Counted from the stretch's first letter, positions 8,001-17,547 are shown. The stretch is DNA of 63,003 nucleotides from GCA-2688775 sp035288865 (GCA_035288865.1 DATDZA010000007.1:1-63003); one strand, 5' to 3'. Made by a program: numbers and translations. Notes: a model not told the origin generated them from the letters alone.

Positions 8001-8084
8001 ATGGAAAAAACAAGAAAAAATGAAATAAAATATTTAGATAATGTGAGTCAAGTAGTTGCTAGTTCTGGATGTTGTTGTTACTAG
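8001..8084 (+). CDS. Short ORF, 27 aa, C-terminal Cys run (GCCCY)
   Basis: ATG at 8001 follows AAAAGGTGAAAACAGAA, so a GGTGA ribosome binding site lies about eight bases upstream and supports translation. The 27-residue product begins with a basic stretch and ends VASSGCCCY before TAG. The three cysteines are TGT codons, as in the 58-residue ORF on the other side of tRNA-Cys. The two share no other obvious similarity. A leader peptide that senses Cys-tRNA for the downstream genes (orphan and cysS) is the simplest inference. A small metal-binding peptide is the alternative. Confidence 0.45.
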   Translation: MEKTRKNEIKYLDNVSQVVASSGCCCY

Positions 8085-8137
8085 TTCTTTTAGACTATTA
8101 GTTTATTTTCGTCGAAGGCTTTTGGAGAGGAAATAAT

Positions 8138-8629
8138 ATGAACAACAATGCAGGAGGATATAGCAAGCATGGAGAACACGAGAGAGTTTCAGAAGTAGTT
8201 TGGTTTAGAAAATACGCAAGTTTAGATGGTATTTTAAGCGGTATTTTAACGGATCATGATAATAGGTATTACTTTTCAAACCAATACGGAAATGTTGCAT
8301 CGCGTAAAGATTATTTAGAAGAAAACATAAAAAGGAATAGGCTGGATATCAGCCATCTTGAATACTTACAATTGGCAAGTTTGACTGAAGGAAATAAGGG
8401 AAATTATTATATTTCATACAATAATCAGATTTTTGGTATTAGAATCAAAGGCCAAATTGATCTAAATGGAACAAATTATGGATTAGTAAGAAATGTCAGA
8501 TATTGTGGAATCGATAATGATGTTATACACGCTATGGTTGGTTATGGCTCATCGTTAAGTCAAATAAACCGATATGCTAGGAACCTAGCAAGAAAATCAA
8601 GAAAGCAAGGAGAAAAAATAGGCATTTAA
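8138..8629 (+). CDS. Orphan protein, 163 aa
   Basis: GGAGAGG six bases before the ATG at 8138 gives a clear start. The protein is hydrophilic, Tyr- and Asn-rich, without membrane helices, signal peptide or metal motif. It looks like a small mixed alpha/beta domain (residues 30-130) with a basic C-terminal helix (RYARNLARKSRKQGEKIG) that could bind nucleic acid. It stands between tRNA-Cys with its short ORFs and cysS. Directly after its TAA, in the same frame, comes a stretch that resembles the end of a LAGLIDADG endonuclease, so it could be part of a decayed mobile element. Function unknown. Confidence 0.7.
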   Translation: MNNNAGGYSKHGEHERVSEVVWFRKYASLDGILSGILTDHDNRYYFSNQYGNVASRKDYLEENIKRNRLDISHLEYLQLASLTEGNKGNYYISYNNQIFGIRIKGQIDLNGTNYGLVRNVRYCGIDNDVIHAMVGYGSSLSQINRYARNLARKSRKQGEKIGI

Positions 8630-8770
8630 AACAATAATATTAAAAATAAGTTAAAGTTTTATAAAGAAGTAGGTTTTTCATTTACAAAGAAACAAAATAG
8701 ATTAAAGGAGGCTTTAATTAAAAAATGTTGGTTAGAAAATGGTATTGAAGCTATACAACACCTTAACTAG
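8630..8770 (+). pseudogene. Remnant resembling the C-terminal tail of a LAGLIDADG homing endonuclease
   Basis: In the frame that continues past the stop of the 163-residue ORF, about 46 codons read NKLKFYKEVGFSFTKKQNRL and onward to a TAG at 8768-8770. The pattern, aromatic pair, then V/I-G-F-S/T, then KKQ-x-RLK, is shared with the tail of the intact endonuclease at 34663-35661 (LIYYNSIGFTSIKKQERLKL). It has no start codon or binding site of its own. It overlaps the beginning of cysS in another frame. This suggests that an endonuclease element once ended at the 5' end of cysS. The match is short, so other origins remain possible. Confidence 0.5.
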
Positions 8771-10164
8771 GAAAAATGAAGTATTTAAGCCGATAAAAGA
8801 CAAGATTGTGGGCATTTATTCATGCGGGCCAAACAAGATTACACTGTAATTTTGGGCATGCCGTCTATAATTTCGCCCACATCGGAAATTTTCGCGCTTA
8901 TATGTGCAGTGATATTCTAAAGAGATACCTAAAATATTTAGGCTATAAAGTAAAGCACGTGATGAATATAACAGATGTGGATGATAAAACTATAAAAGGC
9001 GCGAATACTGAAGGAACTTCATTAAAAGAATACACCCAAAGATATGAAAAGTCGTTCTTTGAAGATTTGGAGAGCCTGAATATTGACAAGGCGGATAAAT
9101 TTACAAGGGCAACAGATAACATAGACGAAATGGTGAAAATAATAAAAAAACTTCTTGACAAAAAAATTGCATACAAAAGCGAAGACGGCAGCATTTATTA
9201 TGACATTTCAAAATTCAAAGATTATGGAAAATTAGCCCATACAAAAATTAAGCAATTAAAAGAAGGCGCTCGCGTTAAGCAAGATTCATATGAAAAAGAG
9301 GAAGCAAAAGATTTTGCATTGTGGAAATCTTATGACAAGGAAGACGGAAATATTTTCTGGGAAACTTCAATCGGCAAAGGCAGGCCAGGTTGGCATATTG
9401 AATGTTCCGCAATGTCTATGAAATATCTCGGCGAGCATTTTGACATTCACGCCGGAGGAATTGACTTGGTATTTCCACATCACGAAAATGAAATTGCTCA
9501 AAGCGAAGCTTTTTCCGGAAAAAAATTTGTTAATTACTGGTTCCATAACGAGCATTTATTGGTTGATGGAAAAAAAATGTCAAAATCTCTCGGAAATTTT
9601 TTTACTCTTCGTGATTTATTAAACAAAGGATTTAATCCCATTGCTATAAGGTACCTTCTGCTTTCCGCAAATTATCGCGTACAGCTGAATTTCACAGAAG
9701 AAGCCGTGAAGTCTTCTGAAAATGCGATTCAGAGGCTAAACGATTTTATGATTAAATTAAAAGAAATTAAAGATAATAAAGATAATAAAAATATTCCTAA
9801 ATTAATTTTGAAAACAAAAAAAGAATTTGATAAAGCAATGGACGATGATTTGAATATATCTGGAGCATTAGCGGTTATTTTTGATTTTGCCAAGGAGACA
9901 AATACTTTAATGATGGAAAACAATATCGGAAAAGATAATGCAATAAAGATTATTAATTTGATGAATGATTTTGACAGAATTCTTGGTGTTCTTGAAGAGA
10001 AAGAAGTAAAATTATCTCCCGATTTAAAAAAATTAATAGATGAAAGAGAAAAGGCAAGAAAGGAAAAAAGATTTGATGATGCCGACAGAATACGAAATGA
10101 ATTAAAGGTGACAGGAATTATTCTGGAAGATACAAAAGATGGAGTTAGGTGGAAGAAAACTTAA
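8739..10164 (+). CDS. cysS: Cysteinyl-tRNA synthetase, interrupted near the 5' end
   Basis: CysRS charges tRNA-Cys in the cytoplasm. The first codons (8739-8832) give MVLKLYNTLTRKNEVF and then GIYSCGP, the conserved start of the family. The rest resumes in another frame at about 8861 with VYNFAHIGNFR (HIGH-type motif) and runs through GKKMSKSLGN (KMSKS motif), with zinc ligands in WHIECSAMS and HHENE. Between them lie 28 extra bases that cause a frameshift and a TAA (8847-8849). Without these bases the sequence reads CGPTVY and the protein is 465 residues, normal for CysRS. All other motifs are intact, so either the insert is removed or bypassed, or the gene is freshly broken, or the assembly is wrong. 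A downstream start at 8806 would lose the zinc cysteine and is unlikely to be functional. Confidence 0.85.
8833..8860 (+). other. 28-base hairpin insert splitting cysS at CGP-TVY
   Basis: The segment folds into a nine-base-pair hairpin: CAAGATTAC (8834-8842), loop ACT, GTAATTTTG (8846-8854). Outside it lie a three-base bulge AAA (8831-8833), a GCC/GGC helix (8828-8830 with 8855-8857), a bulge ATG (8858-8860) and a CGG/CCG outer helix (8825-8827 with 8861-8863). This resembles a bulge-helix-bulge splicing substrate. Removal of exactly 28 bases restores the frame. Cutting after the second base of both bulges would remove 27, so a canonical symmetric cut does not fit. The limits are uncertain by one or two bases. 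Confidence 0.55.
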
Positions 10165-10259
10165 AATATTTAGAAATTTGACTTAATTAAGTCCTATAAT
10201 CTAAACCAGAAAAAATATTGAAGTAAATATTTGTTAAGAAAAAAAGATTTATGAAAAAA

Positions 10260-10931
10260 TCAATGTGTCATTTGTGACGTACTCTTGATATAAATCGGAA
10301 TTCCGTGATATGTTTGTCTTTCATATCCACGCGAGGACATTCTTAAATTCATGTCTTTTATAGTAATTTTGGTATCCCCTTTAATTATATGATCCAGCTG
10401 TTTTCTTGGAATAAGTACAGATGTATCTTCAGCCTGAACAGAAGTATAACCCCTTATTCTCTTGGCAGCTTCATCGATTCGTGCTAATCCGGTATATTCA
10501 ACAACAAGTCTTGCAGCAAGCTCGTCGTTAAAATGTATAAATTTTGTTAACGATATAAATGCCTGTTGCCAGTTCAAATCAGTTGAAGCATAATCTCCAT
10601 TAAAACCCATTTCTCTTGTGATTTTTCCGGCTGCCCTTACCAAAGTTGAGTTGTAGTGCAAATCCCTTTTATAACTGCTTAACACGGATGTCCTTATATC
10701 TCCATCCGGAATTCCAAATTCGTCTAAAACTTCATTCATACGGATTTCCAAGCCTGAACTTGGCTGAGCATCTTTCAATTGTCTCAAAGAACTTCCTGAC
10801 AAATTTCTTAAGGGAACTGTAGAAAAAACATCATCTACTGAAACATGAGAATAACCGCCGTATTCAACAGCGTCCTGTGTTAGTCCTCTAGATGATTTCC
10901 ACCTAGCAACAGTACGGTGTCGTTCACTCAT
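10260..10931 (-). CDS. Orphan protein, 223 aa
   Basis: The product is a soluble, charged protein without transmembrane helices or recognisable catalytic motifs. It begins MSERHRTVARWKSSRGLTQD, which has the flavour of a short helix-turn-helix-like start, and ends with a Tyr/Arg-rich stretch. It is read leftward, convergent with cysS (95 bases between the stops) and downstream of nothing obvious; about 105 bases separate its start from the valS stop. TTTAAAC-type AT-rich sequence at about 10972-10980 could serve as its promoter. No function can be assigned. Confidence 0.7.
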   Translation of the reverse strand: MSERHRTVARWKSSRGLTQDAVEYGGYSHVSVDDVFSTVPLRNLSGSSLRQLKDAQPSSGLEIRMNEVLDEFGIPDGDIRTSVLSSYKRDLHYNSTLVRAAGKITREMGFNGDYASTDLNWQQAFISLTKFIHFNDELAARLVVEYTGLARIDEAAKRIRGYTSVQAEDTSVLIPRKQLDHIIKGDTKITIKDMNLRMSSRGYERQTYHGIPIYIKSTSQMTH

Positions 10932-11036
10932 TAGTACCCACTCATTATGTTGTCGATTTATCCGGCAACTTCTATTTAAACATTTCTAAATTGTTAATTT
11001 ACTACTATAAGAAAGTAACATTATTTATAAATCTTT

Positions 11037-13454
11037 CTAAAACTCCACTTCAATCTCCAAATCTTTTTCTGTTGACTTGCCTCTTGTCGGCTCGAAGACG
11101 ATTAATTCTGCCGACGTCGCGGCCTTAATTTCAGCTTCAACTGAATCAAAATCTTTTTCTTCAACTTTGGATTTGATTGTTAATTTTTTTATCGGAGCCT
11201 TTAATGATAATTTCTTTGAAGTTTTTTCCTTTCTTACAAATTCTACAACAGCAACAACAAAATCCCCGATGTGTTCTGCGTGCTCGTCAATCATGTCAAT
11301 AGAAGGCCACTTTGTTAAATGAACGCTTTTTGTTTTTTCATGATTCTTAAAATACAATTGATACAATTCTTCTGTTATGAAAGGCATAATCGGCGCCATT
11401 AATTTTATTATAGTCAAAAGTGAATGATAGAGTCCATATTGCGCAGACAGTTTTGCTTCTTTTCCGCGCGTTTCATAATTATACAGCCTGTCTTTAATCA
11501 GTTCAAGATAATTATCGCAGAAAGTGTGCCAAAAAAATGTTTCAGTTCCCAATTTAGTGTGCGAATATTCATAATTTATCATGTTTTCTGTTGATTCATT
11601 TACAACTCTGCTTATTTTTGATAAAATCCATCTGTCAAGCGGTTCCAACTCGGCTGGCTTCTCTAAATCATAATCAGCCAGATGCATGAATGCAAATTTT
11701 GATGCATTCCATATTTTTGTTATGAATTTTCCTCCCGTAACTAAATCCTTGTCCTGGAAAGGCAAATCATCTCCAAGTTTCGAGCCTGCCGCCCAAAACC
11801 TTAACGCATCTGCTGAATATTTTGAAATTGTTTCTCTAGGGTCTACTACATTTCCTTTTGATTTTGACATCTTCTTTCCGTGAGGGTCAAGAGCCCAGCC
11901 TGAAATCATAACATTTTGCCATGGAACATCTTTGTGGTGAAAGTAACTTTTTACAACAGTATTGAAAAGCCAGAAAGTTATTATGTCATGCGCCTGTGGC
12001 CTTAGGCTCATTGGATGCAATTTTTTCTGCAGTCCCTTGTCCTTAAATAATTCGATTGCAATGTCCGGCGTCAATGAAGAAGTTGCCCAAGTGTCAAGGA
12101 CATCTTTCTCACCGATAAACTCATTTGAGCCGCATTTGCATTTATGAACTGGAATGTCTGCCAATGGATCTACGGGCAGCTGCCTTTCGTCCGCAATAAG
12201 TGGCTCATTGCATTTTTTGCAGTACCATACCGGAATTGGAACTCCAAAATGCCTTTGCCTTGAAATATTCCAGTCCCATTTCAATCCCTGAATCCAATTT
12301 TCATATCGTATGCGCATATGCTCAGGATACCATTTTATTTTTCTCCCATATTTTATGAAATCGTCTTTTAAGTCAAGATACCTGATAAACCACTGCTCTG
12401 TTGTAAGAATTTCTATATCGGTGTCGCATCTTTCGTGAACATTGACAACATGATGAATTGGCTCTATTTTTTCAATTCTTTTTTCTTCTTCAAGCGCTTT
12501 TATTACCTCTCCTCTTGCTTTCTTTACATACAATCCCTTAAATCTGCCGGCTTTCTCGTTTAAAGTCCCGTCCTTGTTCATTATTTCAATTGGCTCGATT
12601 TTGTATTCTTCCATCCATTTAACATCATCCATATCACCATAAGTGCAGTGGTATACAATTCCGGACCCGAATTCCATGTCAACGTCTTTATTTGCTTCGA
12701 TTTTTACTTCCCTGTTGGTAAATGGAATTTTTGCTTTTGCCCCGATAAATTTTTTAAATCTTTTATCATCAGGATGAATATGAATTGCAACGCATGCAGG
12801 CAATAATTCCGGGCGTGTGGTGGCAATTGTTACACTCTCTCCGATAGTTGTGTCAAACTTCATGTAAACCATCCTGCTGTCCCTCTCGCTGTCTTTCATT
12901 TCAACCTGCGCGATTGCAGTCTGGCATTCAGGGCACCATACAAAAGGAGCTTTCTTGCGGTAAATCCTGCCCATTTTGTGCAGGTCAAGGAAAGATTTTT
13001 GCGAGATCCTTTGGCAATGCTCGTCTATTGTCGTGTAGAAAATGCTGAAATCAGCGCTTACGCCTATTCTTTTCCAGTCATAAACAACATCTGATCTTAT
13101 CTCTTCCAATGTCCCTAAGCATAATTCAATAAATTCCTTTCTGCCCATTTGAACTCCCTTGACATTTTTCATTTTCTCAACCATTCGTATTGTAGCCAGT
13201 CCGTTGTCATCAGTTCCGAAAGGATAGAAAATATTTTTGCCCAACATTCGCTGGAACCTTACAATAAAATCCTGCTGCGAATATGAGAATGAATGCCCGA
13301 TGTGCATCTTTCCGCTCACTGTAGGCGGCGGAGTGTCAATAGAATAAATCTCTGATTTGCTTTCAGGATTGAATGAATATACTTTTTCTTTTTCCCAGAA
13401 CTCAAGCCATTTTAGCTCTGAGATTTTTGGGTCATAATTTTTAGGAAGTTCCAT
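11037..13454 (-). CDS. valS: Valyl-tRNA synthetase
   Basis: Class I synthetase that joins valine to tRNA-Val. At 805 residues it has the normal archaeal length. The catalytic signature PPPTVSGKMHIGHSFSY (HIGH motif) is near residues 42-58 and KKMSKSKGNVVDP (KMSKS) near residue 525. The editing domain lies between, with the conserved TTRPELLPACVAIH. Zinc-binding pairs are seen (WCPEC near residue 176; YCKKC and HKCKC further on). The C-terminus carries the anticodon-binding domain. The start ATG at 13454 gives MELPKNYDPK, the usual archaeal beginning. No unusual features. Confidence 0.97.
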   Translation of the reverse strand: MELPKNYDPKISELKWLEFWEKEKVYSFNPESKSEIYSIDTPPPTVSGKMHIGHSFSYSQQDFIVRFQRMLGKNIFYPFGTDDNGLATIRMVEKMKNVKGVQMGRKEFIELCLGTLEEIRSDVVYDWKRIGVSADFSIFYTTIDEHCQRISQKSFLDLHKMGRIYRKKAPFVWCPECQTAIAQVEMKDSERDSRMVYMKFDTTIGESVTIATTRPELLPACVAIHIHPDDKRFKKFIGAKAKIPFTNREVKIEANKDVDMEFGSGIVYHCTYGDMDDVKWMEEYKIEPIEIMNKDGTLNEKAGRFKGLYVKKARGEVIKALEEEKRIEKIEPIHHVVNVHERCDTDIEILTTEQWFIRYLDLKDDFIKYGRKIKWYPEHMRIRYENWIQGLKWDWNISRQRHFGVPIPVWYCKKCNEPLIADERQLPVDPLADIPVHKCKCGSNEFIGEKDVLDTWATSSLTPDIAIELFKDKGLQKKLHPMSLRPQAHDIITFWLFNTVVKSYFHHKDVPWQNVMISGWALDPHGKKMSKSKGNVVDPRETISKYSADALRFWAAGSKLGDDLPFQDKDLVTGGKFITKIWNASKFAFMHLADYDLEKPAELEPLDRWILSKISRVVNESTENMINYEYSHTKLGTETFFWHTFCDNYLELIKDRLYNYETRGKEAKLSAQYGLYHSLLTIIKLMAPIMPFITEELYQLYFKNHEKTKSVHLTKWPSIDMIDEHAEHIGDFVVAVVEFVRKEKTSKKLSLKAPIKKLTIKSKVEEKDFDSVEAEIKAATSAELIVFEPTRGKSTEKDLEIEVEF

Positions 13455-13489
13455 GATAAGAAAGAAGTTATATTTTAGTGTTTAAAAGT

Positions 13490-13837
13490 TTAATGATTAT
13501 CAAGCTTATTATCGCTATTCATTGCGTTCCATCCAATCATCCCATGCTCTAGGACTGCAGTCTTGTAGCCCATTGAACTAAGAAGAGTTGAAGCGGCCTG
13601 TGCAGTAATGCCGGCATTGCAAACGGTTATTATGATTTTATTTTTTGGAAGTATCTTGAGCTTTCCCTTTACAATACCAAAATTACCCTCGTGCAGATCA
13701 TTGTAAACGTCAATATTTATGCTGCCTTTAATTGCATTTTGCGAGAATTTTATTTTGTCCCTTATGTCAAGAAGCAATAAGTCCTTTCTTTGCCCAAGCT
13801 CCCGCGAATTTATGAAATTTATTTTTTTATTTGGCAT
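13490..13837 (-). CDS. Rhodanese-like sulfurtransferase, single domain
   Basis: The 115-residue protein has the rhodanese fold sequence pattern: LLLDIRDKIKFSQNAIKGSI near residues 20-40, then the active-site loop ITVCNAGITA with the catalytic Cys at about residue 71, and LEHGMIGW near the end. Such single-domain proteins carry sulfur as a persulfide in the cytoplasm, for example for tRNA thiolation. It lies 35 bases upstream of the valS start on the same strand and may be co-transcribed with it. The specific sulfur acceptor cannot be told from sequence. Confidence 0.85.
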   Translation of the reverse strand: MPNKKINFINSRELGQRKDLLLLDIRDKIKFSQNAIKGSINIDVYNDLHEGNFGIVKGKLKILPKNKIIITVCNAGITAQAASTLLSSMGYKTAVLEHGMIGWNAMNSDNKLDNH

Positions 13838-13944
13838 TAAAACTTCACCGCATTCAATCTAATATCTTTCTAATTTCTATCAACAAAATTTTTCTGAGAC
13901 TCCATGATAATTGTATAGATTGATTGCCTAGCTTAAAAGTTTAA

Positions 13945-16900
13945 TTATTTTTTATTTCTTCTTCTTTTTAAAGAATAAACTCCGGCCAATATTGCAATAA
14001 AAATGACGACAGCAATCATCCACAAATTCAGGCTTTGGGTAATTTTTGCAAATCTTCCGGTTATTGCTGCAAGGCCAAATCTATGCTGAGAAGATTCATT
14101 AATTGATTGAATGTCTAAATCCCGGGAAATTGATGCGGATACCTCGCGAGATTGATTTGTTGATAATGGTATTTCAGTCTGGATTGAAGCTTTAACTTCG
14201 CATTTTTGTGCTGTAATTGGAATTTTTGTTTCGTCTGGGCATTCTTCATCCTGCACATGCTGCGGGACTTTTGCAAAATTGCATTCTCTTGTCTGCCATC
14301 CATTTGCACAAGTTGGCCAATCGCCACACTGCCATTCATGTTTGCAGATAAATCCTCCAGAACCACCTCCGCCGCCAGAACCACCTCCGCCACCACCACT
14401 ACCTCCGCCGCCAGAACTGCTGCCGCTGGAGACGCTAGAGCAGCTTGTTGTTTTTGAGAGGTCATTGTCATCGCAGTCTGTTCCCAGCGAGCATCCTATG
14501 CCATACCCATCCCCATCAGAATCCCTGCATTCTTCTTTTATGGCCGAATGATTAAGACCTGTAATTTTGTATCTTGTTCCGGTATCAAAGCAGGAATACT
14601 GACCAGATGTTAAATTATCGCATGTAAGTAGAGTTTCATTTGCCTCATTACATAAGGAACTGATATTATCAAATGCGGCATTTGCATCTTTTACGCACAC
14701 TGATTTTGTTGTAGTGTTTGTTTTTTCAAGATATATTGTTTTTGTAAAATTTCCAAGGTTAAAGTTTCCCTTGATTGAAACTGCGCTGCTTCCATTTGAA
14801 GTTCTGTTAATTGTTAGATTTCCCAGGTCCAAAATATTTGATGAATCAAAAGTAAAATTAAATTCAATTATGGGGTCTGTGCCGTTCGTTATGTTTATTG
14901 AAAATGTGCCATTAAATAATTTTGAAAGATTGCTCGTTCCGTTTATTGTAAAATTCATGTCAAATGTTGTATTAATTGAAGAGGCATTTCCAAACAGATA
15001 ATCATCAGCGTTTACTATTCCATCATTGTCTATATCAGTATCATTAAAATCCGGATTGCCGTCACTGTCCAAGTCCCTTGCGTCAGCAACAGTTACATTG
15101 ACAATTATAGAATCTATATCAACTGTGTCATTTACTGAAACATTAATTGTATAAAATCCGCTACTAGAAAGATTAGTATACCATGTAAACGCATTATTCG
15201 CCAAAACAAATCCGGATAGGTTTAGAGAAAAATTAAATATATCATTGTCCAGATCTGTTGCATTTATTGAAATATTAACCAGCTGGGATTCAAGAACATT
15301 AATTGAAAGAGATGTAATATTAATTGAAGGCTGCGAATTCATAATTGCGATTGTCGAGCTGTTTTTAAAATCACTCCAATTCTGGCCGTCGAATATTCTT
15401 ACACTTAAAGTCCAGTTTTCAAGTCTTGTAGTATTAAAAGGAAACACTGATGTTTGATTAGTTAAATTTACAATCAAAGTGTTATTGATGTACCACAGAG
15501 TTTCGTTTGCGGTTATTGAATCATTATCAAAATCACTGAAACTCCAAAAGGACTGGATGGTCCCATTTGTTCTATTTAAAAAATCTGTATTGGTTAAATT
15601 AATCAAACTAATGTTCGGCGCTACATTCACATTATTAACAGTAAGATTCCAGTAAATAATTGTCGTAAAATTTTCATCGCTTACGTATACAGAGACGTTA
15701 TAAAAGCTTGCGAGTGAAAAATTAGACGCGAATGTATAATTTGAATTTGTTGCTTGCAGGCTTGAATTTAAATACCAGTTTATTAAGAGACTGTTATTCT
15801 CAAAGTCAGATGCCGTTATGTTGAAAGTTAAATTAAAAATACCCTCCGCAATATTCACGCTTCCATTTAAAGGGGCAAAATAGGATATGTTAGGGGGGGT
15901 GTTATTGGAAATGAAAACCCTGGATTCAGTCATGTACATATTCCCTGCTGAATCATTTCCCCACACCTTGTATGTGTAGGTTGAGTTCTGGTTGGAAGAA
16001 ACTGTTTTATTTTTAAACCAATTCAAATTTTCACCGCTCATGGTTTCATTTGTGCCGTTAAATTCCAGAAGCACTGCTGAGAGCATTTCGTTCGATGTTA
16101 CATTGACATAAACCCAGTTCTTGGATGATTGCGTGTTATTTGCCAGAGTCGGAGCAACTAAGGTTATAGTTGGCGCAAATGTATCAAGCGACATCAAGGC
16201 CGAGTAAACGTTTATTCTTGAAAATGTAAGGCCGCTTCCTGAATCAGATATTTGCTTTCCGGTATAGTTTGATGCATTCTGGAGCTGGAATGGAATTAGA
16301 ATTATATTTTGTTCAAGTTTTTTGTATTGGCTCAACAACGCAAATGCACCAGATACGTGAGGGGTTGCCATTGAAGTTCCATTAAGAGAAGAAAATCCGC
16401 TTTCTTGGCAGAGCGAGCAGGAACCAATGGGGACAATAGAGGTTATTAATTCTCCTGGGGCAAAAAGCAAAGGTAAACTCCACCTGTTGGAAAATGAAGA
16501 AATAGAGTCAGATTTTGAGACCGAACCCACGGCAGTAACATTGGAAATGCACGCAGGGTCTGAAATTCCGTTCGAATTGCCTGAATTACCTGTTGCTGCC
16601 ACGACTGAAATATTTTTTCCAACAGCCGTGTGTATTGCATCTGCAACCAACTGGTCGCTTGTATCACAGTATGTTGAGTTTGAATATCCGATAACTCCAA
16701 GACTCATGCTTATTACCGAAATATTATATTTTGAAGAATTATAAGTGCACCAGTCAATGGCACTGATTAAATCAGCAGTAGAGCCGCCGCCAGAAGAATC
16801 AAGGATTTTCATTGAAATAATTTTAGCATCTGGTGCAATCCCCCTGTAAGTTGAATCGTTTGATGCCACAATTCCAGCAACATGCGTTCCGTGGCCATTG

Positions 16901-17547
16901 TCATCAAATGGGTCATTGTCATTATTTACAAAATCATATCCCGCAATAACTTTTGAACATGTTCCACTTGTAAAAGAACTTGACGTGCAGCCTCCCAACG
17001 CCACCCTCGTGTAATCAACACCAGTATCTATAATGCAAACTGATTCTCCCTTACCTGTAATATTTGTGTTATTGTAAACAGATCCCCATGTTCTGGTTGC
17101 ATTAATTATGCCGGCAGAATCGCTTAGAAAAACAGATAATCTCTTTGGCTTGTCTATCTGAAGAACGTTTGGATTATTTTTCAACCTCTCATATCCTGCT
17201 TTTGTTATTTTTCCTGCAAAGCCATTGACAGTAGTATAATCATTTGTGAGATCCAAATCATAATCTGCAGTTTGTCTAGACAAGACCTTGTTTTTTTTCA
17301 GTTTTATATTTTCCAGCACGCTTGCTTTTTGCTGCATCATTCTATTTTTTTTGATTTCAAAACTGTCTGGCTTAAGATTTTTTGCCTGTAATTTTAGGAT
17401 ATTGGGATTGTCTTTTAGTATGACTATTACTGAAACTTCACTATTATTTCCAAACAAATTTTGCATTTCAGAATCATTTATTGAATGGGTCGGGATGGAG
17501 AATACTATAATAACCATTAACGCAATAAATACAACACCTCCTTTCAT
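13945..17547 (-). CDS. Secreted, membrane-anchored subtilisin-family serine protease (1200 aa)
   Basis: The order is signal peptide (residues 1-21, VVFIALMVIIVFSIPTHS), an I9-type propeptide, and an S8 catalytic domain with Asp in VCIIDTGVDYT, His in DDNGHGTHVAGIVAS and Ser in NGTSMATPHVSGAFALL (about residues 165-400). A long Asn/Thr/Ser-rich beta region of Ig-like repeats with many N-x-S/T sites follows, then a calcium-type DLDSDGNPDFNDTDIDNDGI stretch, a Gly/Ser linker, and a thrombospondin-like WQCGDWPTCANGWQTREC module. One transmembrane helix (MIAVVIFIAILAGVYSL) and a basic tail close it. All three catalytic residues are present. It probably works outside the cell, tethered to the membrane, degrading protein for uptake (inference). 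Confidence 0.95.
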   Translation of the reverse strand: MKGGVVFIALMVIIVFSIPTHSINDSEMQNLFGNNSEVSVIVILKDNPNILKLQAKNLKPDSFEIKKNRMMQQKASVLENIKLKKNKVLSRQTADYDLDLTNDYTTVNGFAGKITKAGYERLKNNPNVLQIDKPKRLSVFLSDSAGIINATRTWGSVYNNTNITGKGESVCIIDTGVDYTRVALGGCTSSSFTSGTCSKVIAGYDFVNNDNDPFDDNGHGTHVAGIVASNDSTYRGIAPDAKIISMKILDSSGGGSTADLISAIDWCTYNSSKYNISVISMSLGVIGYSNSTYCDTSDQLVADAIHTAVGKNISVVAATGNSGNSNGISDPACISNVTAVGSVSKSDSISSFSNRWSLPLLFAPGELITSIVPIGSCSLCQESGFSSLNGTSMATPHVSGAFALLSQYKKLEQNIILIPFQLQNASNYTGKQISDSGSGLTFSRINVYSALMSLDTFAPTITLVAPTLANNTQSSKNWVYVNVTSNEMLSAVLLEFNGTNETMSGENLNWFKNKTVSSNQNSTYTYKVWGNDSAGNMYMTESRVFISNNTPPNISYFAPLNGSVNIAEGIFNLTFNITASDFENNSLLINWYLNSSLQATNSNYTFASNFSLASFYNVSVYVSDENFTTIIYWNLTVNNVNVAPNISLINLTNTDFLNRTNGTIQSFWSFSDFDNDSITANETLWYINNTLIVNLTNQTSVFPFNTTRLENWTLSVRIFDGQNWSDFKNSSTIAIMNSQPSINITSLSINVLESQLVNISINATDLDNDIFNFSLNLSGFVLANNAFTWYTNLSSSGFYTINVSVNDTVDIDSIIVNVTVADARDLDSDGNPDFNDTDIDNDGIVNADDYLFGNASSINTTFDMNFTINGTSNLSKLFNGTFSINITNGTDPIIEFNFTFDSSNILDLGNLTINRTSNGSSAVSIKGNFNLGNFTKTIYLEKTNTTTKSVCVKDANAAFDNISSLCNEANETLLTCDNLTSGQYSCFDTGTRYKITGLNHSAIKEECRDSDGDGYGIGCSLGTDCDDNDLSKTTSCSSVSSGSSSGGGGSGGGGGGSGGGGGSGGFICKHEWQCGDWPTCANGWQTRECNFAKVPQHVQDEECPDETKIPITAQKCEVKASIQTEIPLSTNQSREVSASISRDLDIQSINESSQHRFGLAAITGRFAKITQSLNLWMIAVVIFIAILAGVYSLKRRRNKK

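Noticed and set aside
14115..14551. Overlapping frames rich in Pro, Ala or Val opposite or beside the protease Gly/Ser linker
   Set aside because: They are shadows of the repetitive Gly/Ser codons of the subtilisin gene.
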